This document shows positions 6,112 to 13,255 of a DNA stretch of 13,304 nucleotides, piece after piece. The position numbers and the translations under genes were made by a program. The notes beneath the pieces are model-generated. The model made no database searches. It was given only the letters and a program-made list of their open reading frames with translations, and had not been told where the DNA came from. Source of the DNA: Azophilus sp964348115 (lineage in GTDB: Bacteria > Pseudomonadota > Gammaproteobacteria > Pseudomonadales > Azotimanducaceae); the NCBI GenBank assembly GCA_964348115.1, contig CAYGBY010000096.1:1-13304 (forward strand), written 5' to 3'. Position 1 is the first letter of the stretch, and each line of letters begins with the position of its first letter.

Positions 6112-6124
6112 GGCTATGATAGCC
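6112..6124. promoter_or_regulatory. 13-bp palindrome in a divergent intergenic region, possible bidirectional -10/operator
   Basis: GGCTATGATAGCC is a perfect palindrome (6-base arms, one centre base) between the YdcH gene on the minus strand and the J-domain gene on the plus strand. It contains TATGAT on the plus strand and TATCAT on the minus strand, both close to the sigma-70 -10 consensus. No good -35 is visible for the plus strand; TTGGCG (6146-6141) is a weak one for the minus strand. If the plus -10 is real, transcription would begin after the ATG at 6104, which supports the 6170 start. Confidence 0.3.
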
Positions 6125-6169
6125 TACTGCCTTGGGTCGCCGCCAAGAGAACCGAACCCAAGCTGCGCC

Positions 6170-6670
6170 ATGATCGCCATTCTGCTCGGCCTTCTTGCCC
6201 TCGCCGCCTTTGTGGTGCTGATGCGCCTGCTGTGGCTGCATCCCCGTCGCCCCGGCAAGGGCGCTGTCATCGGCGCCTTGGCGGCCCTGGCCTTGGTGGC
6301 CGCCTTGGCGGTGTTGGCGGCCACCGGGCGCCTGCACTGGCTGGCGGCCGCGGCGGCCGCGCTGCTGCCGTTTATGCGCCGGGCCTTTACGCTGCTGTTT
6401 CGCCTAAGCCCGCTGTTGGGGCGTCTGTTCACCGCCTTTCGCCAGCGGCCGGGGGCCAGCGGCGCTTCCGGGCGCGGCGCAGGCGCGGCTGCGGGGGGCG
6501 CCATGACACGCCAGCAGGCCTTGCGGATTCTCGGGCTGGCGGCTGGCGCCAGCCGCCAGGAAATACTGGACGCCCATCGCCGCCTGATGGCGAAGAACCA
6601 CCCGGACAGAGGCGGCTCCACGTTCATCGCCCAGCAACTGAATGAGGCCAAGCAGGTGCTTTTGGGCTAA
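6170..6670 (+). CDS. Membrane-anchored J-domain (DnaJ-like) co-chaperone
   Basis: The 166 aa has two clear hydrophobic segments (about residues 1-22 and 30-54) and a third weaker one (about 57-72). A Gly/Ala/Arg-rich linker follows, then a C-terminal J domain of about 55 residues beginning MTRQQALRILGL. The HPD motif that stimulates Hsp70 ATPase is present (His144-Pro145-Asp146, in NHPDRGGS), so the domain is probably active and would recruit DnaK to the membrane. The arrangement, membrane anchor then short C-terminal J domain, resembles the Pam18/Tim14 type; there is no G/F region or zinc domain. Start choice: the frame opens at 6104, but the ATG at 6170 begins directly with a membrane helix; its ribosome site is poor, so the start is uncertain. 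Convergent with the TerB-like gene. Confidence 0.85.
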   Translation: MIAILLGLLALAAFVVLMRLLWLHPRRPGKGAVIGALAALALVAALAVLAATGRLHWLAAAAAALLPFMRRAFTLLFRLSPLLGRLFTAFRQRPGASGASGRGAGAAAGGAMTRQQALRILGLAAGASRQEILDAHRRLMAKNHPDRGGSTFIAQQLNEAKQVLLG

Positions 6671-6740
6671 GGCGCCTCGGCGCTCCCGGCACTACGCCAG
6701 ACCTTCGCCAAGAGCTGCCAGCAGTTGCGGCAAAAGGCCG

Positions 6741-7133
6741 CTAACGCATGAAAGCCAAGGCTTCGGACTCAAGGCTCAGCAGCCGCCGCACCCAATTGTC
6801 AAGCAAGCGAAACTCTGCGTCATCGATGCCGAAGCCGCGGCTGATCTCGGCCAGCAGGCACTCCTCTTCTATCTCAAAGGCGCCGTCCGCGTAACTCAGG
6901 CGAATGAGGTTCAACAGTGCGATGATGCGCGACTTATGGGTATCGAAGGTGGTTTCTATGCCGTCCAAGGCCAGATATTCAGCTTCATGGGCCGGATTCA
7001 ACTCCATCTCGCGCTTGAATTCGTCCAGCATGCCTTCCTCGTTCGGGTCAAGCAGACCATCCGAAACCACCACATTGTGCGCCAACCCGAGCAAGGCCTC
7101 GCGCTGCTTGCCGGTGAGGGCTGACAACCACAC
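6741..7133 (-). CDS. TerB-like (tellurite-resistance/DjlA-type helical) domain protein
   Basis: A 130-residue soluble, acidic helical protein, almost all one domain. Two acidic repeats typical of TerB-like folds are visible: VVVSDGLLDPNEEGMLDEF early on and LSYADGAFEIEEECLLAEIS later, each with the x-DG-x-E pattern thought to bind metal. Family roles range from tellurite resistance to stress signalling and the central domain of DjlA; no specific role can be stated. Start choice: GTG at 7133 with AGGACAG a few bases upstream, the AGGA overlapping the stop of the tiny upstream gene. The two are nine bases apart and probably one transcript. The neighbouring convergent gene encodes a membrane J-domain protein. 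Confidence 0.75.
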   Translation of the reverse strand: MWLSALTGKQREALLGLAHNVVVSDGLLDPNEEGMLDEFKREMELNPAHEAEYLALDGIETTFDTHKSRIIALLNLIRLSYADGAFEIEEECLLAEISRGFGIDDAEFRLLDNWVRRLLSLESEALAFMR

Positions 7134-7142
7134 TGCCCTGTC

Positions 7143-7274
7143 CTAGCCACCGAAGATGATGCGCAAGTTGTCCGCCAAGCTGGCCACCATGATGAGCACA
7201 CAGAGCCAGCCCCAAGCGATTATGCCCTTCATAAACCAGCTCTGTGCCATGAAGTCCTTGAATAAAAGCCGCAT
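7143..7274 (-). CDS. Tiny single-pass membrane protein upstream of the TerB-like gene
   Basis: A 43-residue frame starting MRLLFKDFMAQSWFMKGII with one strong membrane segment (about residues 16-34, IIAWGWLCVLIMVASLA) and a short NLRIIFGG tail. A GGGGG run lies just before the ATG. The frame stays open upstream to 7493, but that part is low-quality sequence lacking a ribosome site, so I use the ATG at 7274. Support for it being real is the good ribosome-site spacing, the clean membrane profile, and its stop lying nine bases before the TerB-like start. I do not recognise a family. It could be a small membrane partner of the TerB-like protein. Confidence 0.5.
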   Translation of the reverse strand: MRLLFKDFMAQSWFMKGIIAWGWLCVLIMVASLADNLRIIFGG

Positions 7275-7366
7275 TTGCCAGCCCCCGTGTTGGTTTCCCT
7301 GTGCCTGAACGGCGCAGCCCCGCGCAGCGGCCAAGCCCAGCGGAGTTGGCGCGAATTGTAGCCCCC

Positions 7367-7386
7367 CGATGGCGAAATTGCCATCG
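7367..7386. promoter_or_regulatory. Inverted repeat in the divergent region before the helicase-nuclease operon
   Basis: CGATGGC (7367-7373) and GCCATCG (7380-7386) are perfect complements around the 6-base loop GAAATT. It lies about 95 bases from each of the two divergent genes (small membrane protein and AddB-like). It could be an operator or a chance palindrome. No T-tract follows. The rest of the 207-base gap shows no recognisable promoter. Confidence 0.25.
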
Positions 7387-7481
7387 AAGCTGTCCGCGCA
7401 TTGGAACCATGCCAGAATGGCGGATATGGCCGATGGGTCGGAACGCCCCAAAGCCAATCCAGACAGCATCAACCGGCCCGA

Positions 7482-9962
7482 ATGCCAATTCACTTCACCC
7501 GCCTGTCCCCCGCCCTGATTGAAGCGGCCGCCGCAGCGCAGGTGCTGACCCCCAACGAGCGGCTGGCGCGGGAATTCCTAGCGGCCTACGCCCAGCATCA
7601 GCTTGACCAGGGACGCAAGGCTTGGCCGCGGCCGAAGGTGGCCAGCCTGCAACGCTATTTGCGCACCCATCGCCAGGCCCAACAAGAGGACGGCGCCGCA
7701 ACCAGTTCGCATCCAAAACTGCTGAGCCGGGACGCGGAGCTGCTGCTGTGGGGGGAGATGGCCGAACCGGACCGGGCGCATCTGGCGGAGTTGGCGGCCA
7801 ATTCTTGGGCTGTGGCCAAGGCTTGGCGCATCAGCCTAGACGTGACCGATGCGCCGGCCACCCGGGAGGTCCGCTATTTCCGCCGTTTGGCCCATCGCTT
7901 CGCCGTCCGCCTGCAGGAGGACAACCTGCTCACCGAGGCCCAGCTGCCCGACCTGCCGGACATTCACAAGGGCGCGGCGCTGCACCTGTTCGCCTTCGAT
8001 CATGCGCCGCCCCAACAGGCGGCGTTTCTGCAGCGGGTGCGGGGCACCGGCCAAACCGTCCGCCACCACCCGGCGCCAAGTCGCCGCCCAACCAGCGAGG
8101 GGCGCATCGCGTACGAGGACCGCGGCGAGGAAATCCGCGCCGCCGTGCAGTGGTCACGGCAAATCCTGCAACAGGACCCGCACGCCCGCATCGGCGTCGT
8201 CTTCCCCTATTTGGCGGAACGCCACCACGCCATCAGCCACGCCTTCTTCGTGGAGTTTCAGGATGCGCCGGAGGCTTATGACATCTCCGGTGGAACGCCC
8301 CTGGCCGCCCAGCCGGTTTGGCGCTGCGCAAGGCTGCTGCTTGCCCACTTGCTGGAACCCACCGCAAAATCCGCGGCGAAACTGCCGGCGGCGCCCTTTC
8401 TCAACCTTGAAGGCGCCCGCGGCCAAGCGCTGCTGAGGGCGCTGGCGCACCATGCCAGCAGCGTTCAAGCGCAAACATTCGCCGCCTGGGCCGGCCTGTT
8501 CGCCGGCTGGCTGGGTCAAGCCCAATGGGGGGTGGGCGCGGGCAGCGTTCAACACCAAGCGCTGCAGGCCGCCAAAGACGCCTTGGGCCAGTACGCCGCC
8601 CTGGCCAAGTCGCCCCGCTGCGGCGGCGCACAGGCGCTGCGGACCCTTGACGACCTGCTGGCGCTCAAGACCTTCGCCCCGCAACGCCCTCCGGCGCCCA
8701 TCCAGGCGCTGGGCTATCTGGAAACAGCGGGCCTCGCATTCACCCACCTGTGGGTGGCGGGCCTAACGGATGCCGGCTGGCCCATGCCTCGGCCCAGCAA
8801 CCCCCTACTGCCGATGGACGCCCTGCGCGCCCAGGGCGTGCCCCGCATCGACCAGCGGGCGGAAGAAGCTTTCGCCCGCCGCCTCACCGAGCAATGGCGC
8901 CATGCCGGCGAGCACCTGATCTTTAGCTGGCCCCTGGAGGACGAGGGCGAAGAACACCGCTGCAGCGCCCTGATCCAAGACATTCCCGAAGCGTCCGCGG
9001 ATGAGGTGATCAGGGCGCGGCGCCGCTGCTGGCATCCCTGGCTTGCGGCGGCCCCAACGGCTCAATTGCAGGAGGCTGCTCCGGATCAGGGATCGACCTT
9101 GGCCGAAGGCGCACTGCAGGGCGGCGCGACCCTGCTCCGCAACCAAGCGCTCTGTCCCTTCCGCGCCTGGGCCGTGCATCGTCTTGGCCTAGGGGATGAA
9201 CGAACCGCCGAAGAACTGCCGGACGCGATGATCCGCGGGCGGCTGCTGCATGAAGCCTTCCACATGCTCTACCGCGATGCCGAACCGGCCCACCGCAAGG
9301 CGGCCATCGACCAAGCCGTGGGCGCAGCAATCGAGAGCGAAATTCCGCAAGCGCCAGCCATCTACCAGCAAAACGAGCGCAGCCGCATCGCCGCCATCAT
9401 GACGCGGTGGCTGGAACTCGACGCCCTGCGCCCGGCGTTCCAGACCGTCGGGCTGGAGCAGGAGGCGCTCCTCACCCTGGACGGCACCCAGTGCAAACTG
9501 CGCATCGACCGCATGGATGAGGACAGCGCCAGCGGACAACGCATCGTCATCGACTACAAGACCGGCCTAGTGTCCTTGACCCCCCTGTCGCGGGGGCGGC
9601 TGACCGAACCGCAATTGGCCATGTACGCTTTGACGGATGCGTCAATCGGAGCGGTGTGCTTCGCCAGCATCCGCAATGGAGAGGTGAAGCTGACCGGTTG
9701 GGCGACGGAGGAACTGCGATGCGCCGTGAAGTCCAAGGTGGACATCAGGCCCTTGCGGGAAGCGTCCTGGCGAGCGACGCGCGAACGCTGGCGCAAGCAG
9801 CTTGAAGCGCTTGCGCGGGAGCACTGGCAGGGGCTGGCTACGGTGGCGCCGAACTCAAGGAACGTTTGCCGCAACTGCCATCTGGGCGCTTTCTGCCGCG
9901 TTCAGGCCCGGATGCCCGACAGCAATGGCGCAACTGCGGGCACGGGGGACGGGCCGCCATGA
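7482..9962 (+). CDS. AddB-like Fe-S nuclease subunit (RecB-family PD-(D/E)XK; 'probable DNA repair protein' family)
   Basis: The 826 aa pairs with the next gene as a helicase-nuclease for resecting double-strand DNA ends. The N-terminal two-thirds is a UvrD-like fold, but no Walker A (GxGKT) is present where it would lie; instead it reads VLTPNERLAREF, as in the proteobacterial family TIGR03623 from memory, so this subunit probably does not hydrolyse ATP. The C-terminal nuclease is intact: HEAF (His590), IDRMD (Asp676/Asp679), IDYKTG (Asp691, Lys693) and QLAMYAL. Four cysteines for a 4Fe-4S cluster bracket it: Cys558 in ALCPFRAW, then Cys796, Cys799 and Cys805 in CRNCHLGAFC, as in AddB. Start choice: the frame is open from TTG 7401, but the ATG at 7482 begins the family-like sequence; the ribosome site is weak. 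The stop overlaps the next ATG (ATGA). Confidence 0.92.
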   Translation: MPIHFTRLSPALIEAAAAAQVLTPNERLAREFLAAYAQHQLDQGRKAWPRPKVASLQRYLRTHRQAQQEDGAATSSHPKLLSRDAELLLWGEMAEPDRAHLAELAANSWAVAKAWRISLDVTDAPATREVRYFRRLAHRFAVRLQEDNLLTEAQLPDLPDIHKGAALHLFAFDHAPPQQAAFLQRVRGTGQTVRHHPAPSRRPTSEGRIAYEDRGEEIRAAVQWSRQILQQDPHARIGVVFPYLAERHHAISHAFFVEFQDAPEAYDISGGTPLAAQPVWRCARLLLAHLLEPTAKSAAKLPAAPFLNLEGARGQALLRALAHHASSVQAQTFAAWAGLFAGWLGQAQWGVGAGSVQHQALQAAKDALGQYAALAKSPRCGGAQALRTLDDLLALKTFAPQRPPAPIQALGYLETAGLAFTHLWVAGLTDAGWPMPRPSNPLLPMDALRAQGVPRIDQRAEEAFARRLTEQWRHAGEHLIFSWPLEDEGEEHRCSALIQDIPEASADEVIRARRRCWHPWLAAAPTAQLQEAAPDQGSTLAEGALQGGATLLRNQALCPFRAWAVHRLGLGDERTAEELPDAMIRGRLLHEAFHMLYRDAEPAHRKAAIDQAVGAAIESEIPQAPAIYQQNERSRIAAIMTRWLELDALRPAFQTVGLEQEALLTLDGTQCKLRIDRMDEDSASGQRIVIDYKTGLVSLTPLSRGRLTEPQLAMYALTDASIGAVCFASIRNGEVKLTGWATEELRCAVKSKVDIRPLREASWRATRERWRKQLEALAREHWQGLATVAPNSRNVCRNCHLGAFCRVQARMPDSNGATAGTGDGPP

Positions 9963-12900
9963 CCGCCAAGGGTTGCGGCGCGGACGATGCCGAAGCCCGC
10001 GCCCGCGCGCTGCGGCCGGAGGTCTCCTGCATCGTCCAGGCCCCGGCCGGTTCCGGCAAGACCACGTTGCTGGTCAACCGCTTCGCCGCACTCCTGGCCA
10101 AAGTGGAGCTGCCGGAACAGATTCTGGCCATCACCTTCACCCGCAAGGCCACCGCGGAGATGCGTCAGCGGGTGCTGGCCTTGCTGAGCCCGGATGGACT
10201 GAACGGGCTGCGCACGCAGGAGCGGGCGTTGGCCGAAGGCGTCCGGGCGCGGGATGCCCAGCAGGGCTGGAACCTTATCGACAATCCCGCACGTCTGAAA
10301 ATCCAAACCATCGACAGCTTCGCCGCCTCCCTGGTGGGCGCCCTGCCCCTGGGGGCGAACACAGACCGGCGGGCGCAGCCCACGGAGTTGGCCGGCCCCC
10401 TTTACGAGCAAGCCGTGGATGGGCTCTTCAAACGCCTGCGCGAAGACCCCTTAGGCGCCGATGTGGGGCGCCTGCTGATGCTGCAGGACAACAACCCCGC
10501 CACGACGGGACGCCTAGTGACGGAAATGTTGGCGCGCCGCGACCAATGGCTGAACGCGGTGCTGGAGGTGTTTCACCTGCATCAGGAACAACCCGAAGCC
10601 TTGGGGCCATTGCTGAACAACGCCAGGGCGGAGCTGGTCGAGTCCATCGCCAACGGCATGGCGCGCGCATTGGGCCCCGAACTGATGGAGGAACTGCGCT
10701 GGATGATTGATCTGGCCGCTCGCCACCAAGGTCCCCAAGGTTCCTTCTGGGCAACGGCCAAAGCGCTGTGCATGACCGCCGCAGGCCAATTCCGCAAGCG
10801 ATTGGACAAGCGCAACGGTTTCCCAGCGCACCTGAAGAAAGCCAAACAACGGGCGCTGCGGCTCATCGAAGCCCTGCGCGGCCTTGGATTGGAACGGCGC
10901 CTCGCCGCCTTGGCCAATCTGCCCGAGACGCCCCTAAGCGACTGGCAAATCCAGGAGCTTGCCTCCGTTTGCGTCGCCCTTGCCTTGGCCGTGCTGGATC
11001 TGAACGCCGCCATGGCTGAGCAGCGCGCCACCGACTTCCCGCAGCTCAACATCGCCGCCGCCCGCGCGCTGCGTGATGGGGACGCACCCACCGATCTGGC
11101 CTTGGCGTTGGACTATCGCATCCGCCACATCCTGGTGGACGAATTCCAAGACACCTCCAACGCGCAGTTCGAGCTGTTCTCCCTGCTGCTGGAGGGCTGG
11201 AGCCCAACCGGCGAAAACAGCTTCTTTGCGGTCGGCGACCCCATGCAATCGATCTACCGCTTCCGCGACGCGGACGTCGCCCTGTTTCAGCGCGCCCAAG
11301 AGGACGGCATCAACCAATTGCCCTTGCAGCCCCTGCGGCTGAACGCCAACTTCCGTTCCGCGCCCGGCCTAGTGGATTGGTTCAACAACCACTTCCCCGC
11401 CATCATGGGCAACAGGGCGGACAGGCTGACCGGACAGGTGGGCTACAGCCCTTCCACGGCGCGCCGGGCGGGCGATGGCGAGGTCTCTGTCCGCCTGTTC
11501 GCCCGCCCATCGCTGGAAGCCGAAGCCTTGGCGCGGCACGTTCAGGCGCTTCGCCGGTCGGAACCGAAAAGCAGCATCGCAATTCTGGTGCGCAGCCGCG
11601 CCCATCTGCCAACCATCCTGGAGACCTTGCGGCGGCAGGGCATTCCCTGGCAGGCCACCGATATCGATCCCCTCGCGGAGACGCCCGCCGTTCTGGACCT
11701 GCTGTCCCTGGCCGCCGCCCTCAGCAATTCCCGGAACCGGCTGGCTTGGCTGAGCGTCCTGCGCACGCCTTGGGTGGGGTTGGACCTGCCCGATCTGGAG
11801 CGGGCCGCCAAGCTGCGGGCATTCAATCCAGAAAACCTGGCGCACCTGAAGCCCCAACTGACGTCCACCGGCGCCGACCGCCTAGGTCGGCTGCTGAAGG
11901 CTCTCAACCGCTGGCTGCCACGCCGTTACGAAGGCGCGCCCCGCACCCCTCTGGAGGCCGTTTGGCTGGAGTGCGGCGGCGCGGCGGCCTATGCCGACCC
12001 GGCGGTGCTGGACCATGCGCAACGCTTCCTGGAGCTTGTGGACCGGCTAGGCGCGGATGGCTGGGACGTCGATCTGCTGCGGCAATTGGCGGAAGGACTT
12101 TTCGCCGCCGACAGCGGTGAAACCCAACTGCAAATACTGACAGTTCACAAGGCCAAGGGTTTGGAGTTCGACCATGTGCTGCTGCCCTGCCTGGACAAGG
12201 GGGTGCGCGGGGACAGCGCGCCGGTGCTGCGTTGGCGGCTGCAGGGGCGGCAACTGTTGATGGCCACCAAGGGTTCGGGCGCCCTCTACGGCTGGCTGGC
12301 GGAGGAGGACAAGGCCCGCACCAGACACGAACTGCAGCGTCTGCTGTACGTAGCCTGCACCCGCGCCAAGCGCAGCCTGCTGCTGACGGCCTGCGTCGGG
12401 CTGGAGGAGGGCGAGGCGTCCACCACGACGACGGTCGCCATGATCAAGCAGCCGCGAGAGGGCTCCATGCTGGCGCTGCTATGGCCGGGCATGCGTGAGG
12501 AGATGCCAACAGTTGAAACGGGCGGCGCGGCGGCGAATCAACCAGCCAACGCTGTGGAAACAAACGTAAGATCCGACGACCTAGTTGAAACGGGTGGCGC
12601 ACCGGCGGATCAGCCAGCCGCGCCGCTCAAGCTGCACCAGCTAAGGGATGGTTTCGTCTGGAGCCCTCCCAAGCCCCAGCCGCTGGCCCTGCCGGACACC
12701 TTGGCGCCCAAGCAAGGCGGCGGCGAGGATCCGGCCGCCGGCAGTCCACAGGTGATCCTTGGCGAACTGGTGCACCGGTGCCTGTGCCTCTGGGGCCGCA
12801 ACGGCCCCCCGCCGGATGTCCATGCTTGGCTGGAGGCGCGGCGCGGCCAATGGCAAGGCGAGCTGCTGGCCACCGGCCTAGCGGAAGCCGAACGCCGCCA

Positions 12901-13255
12901 TTGCATCGCGGAGGCCGAGCGGCAACTCAGCAACGTGCTGCTGGACCAGCAAGGCCGTTGGCTGTTGGCGCCCCACGATCAGGCGGCGTCGGAATTCGCC
13001 GTCATGGGGGTGTTGGACGGCGTCCTCGTGTCCGCCTACTTCGACCGCGTCTTCAAGCATGAGGGCATGCGTTGGATAGTCGAATTCAAGACCGACCGAA
13101 CCGCCAGCGACCCGGCTTCCATTCGCCAGCAGACCCTGCGCCACTGCAAGCAGCTTGCCCGTTATCGCGCCTTGGCGGAGCAGCTATACGACGAACCCAT
13201 CCGCACGGCGCTGTACCTAACCGCCATCCCCAAGCTCATCGAGGTCGACGCCTAG
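9959..13255 (+). CDS. AddA/RecB-like UvrD-family helicase-nuclease
   Basis: A 1098-residue SF1A helicase fused to a RecB-type nuclease. With the AddB-like partner it should unwind and degrade broken duplex ends to load RecA. Motifs in order: Walker A APAGSGKT (Lys34), ITFTRKATAEM, TIDSFAASL, Walker B VDEFQDTS (Asp394-Glu395), VGDPMQSIYRFR (425-436), LNANFRS (461-467), TVHKAKGLEF (728-737), YVACTRAKR (797-805). A linker of about 100 residues with an internal repeat follows, then the nuclease domain: GELVHRC (His939), YFDRVF (Asp1029), VEFKTD (Glu1042, Lys1044), QLARYRAL. Both subunits keep nuclease residues, as in AddAB rather than RecBCD. Start: ATG at 9959 overlaps the upstream TGA, indicating translational coupling; the frame is open to 9866 but that part lies inside the partner. 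The stop TAG directly abuts MITE copy E with no base between. Confidence 0.95.
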   Translation: MTAKGCGADDAEARARALRPEVSCIVQAPAGSGKTTLLVNRFAALLAKVELPEQILAITFTRKATAEMRQRVLALLSPDGLNGLRTQERALAEGVRARDAQQGWNLIDNPARLKIQTIDSFAASLVGALPLGANTDRRAQPTELAGPLYEQAVDGLFKRLREDPLGADVGRLLMLQDNNPATTGRLVTEMLARRDQWLNAVLEVFHLHQEQPEALGPLLNNARAELVESIANGMARALGPELMEELRWMIDLAARHQGPQGSFWATAKALCMTAAGQFRKRLDKRNGFPAHLKKAKQRALRLIEALRGLGLERRLAALANLPETPLSDWQIQELASVCVALALAVLDLNAAMAEQRATDFPQLNIAAARALRDGDAPTDLALALDYRIRHILVDEFQDTSNAQFELFSLLLEGWSPTGENSFFAVGDPMQSIYRFRDADVALFQRAQEDGINQLPLQPLRLNANFRSAPGLVDWFNNHFPAIMGNRADRLTGQVGYSPSTARRAGDGEVSVRLFARPSLEAEALARHVQALRRSEPKSSIAILVRSRAHLPTILETLRRQGIPWQATDIDPLAETPAVLDLLSLAAALSNSRNRLAWLSVLRTPWVGLDLPDLERAAKLRAFNPENLAHLKPQLTSTGADRLGRLLKALNRWLPRRYEGAPRTPLEAVWLECGGAAAYADPAVLDHAQRFLELVDRLGADGWDVDLLRQLAEGLFAADSGETQLQILTVHKAKGLEFDHVLLPCLDKGVRGDSAPVLRWRLQGRQLLMATKGSGALYGWLAEEDKARTRHELQRLLYVACTRAKRSLLLTACVGLEEGEASTTTTVAMIKQPREGSMLALLWPGMREEMPTVETGGAAANQPANAVETNVRSDDLVETGGAPADQPAAPLKLHQLRDGFVWSPPKPQPLALPDTLAPKQGGGEDPAAGSPQVILGELVHRCLCLWGRNGPPPDVHAWLEARRGQWQGELLATGLAEAERRHCIAEAERQLSNVLLDQQGRWLLAPHDQAASEFAVMGVLDGVLVSAYFDRVFKHEGMRWIVEFKTDRTASDPASIRQQTLRHCKQLARYRALAEQLYDEPIRTALYLTAIPKLIEVDA
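12512..12619 (+). repeat. Internal 36-base repeat in the AddA-like linker
   Basis: The 36-base segment at 12512-12547 recurs at 12584-12619 with about six mismatches, 72 bases apart. They encode VETGGAAANQPA (residues 852-863) and VETGGAPADQPA (876-887), with a partial VETN between them at 866. The segment lies between the last helicase motif and the nuclease domain and looks like a flexible, low-complexity linker that grew by duplication. Confidence 0.7.

Noticed and set aside
7143..7493. The full 116-codon reading of the tiny membrane protein frame
   Set aside because: The upstream 73 codons overlap the divergent control region and the AddB-like start, and have no good ribosome site; the 43-codon form starting at 7274 is more plausible.
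7930..8747. Long reverse-strand open frames inside the AddB-like gene (similar ones at 11369-11857 and 10514-11091 inside the AddA-like gene)
   Set aside because: Long antisense frames are expected in GC-rich coding sequence; their products are low-complexity, have no family resemblance, and the sense genes carry clear motifs.
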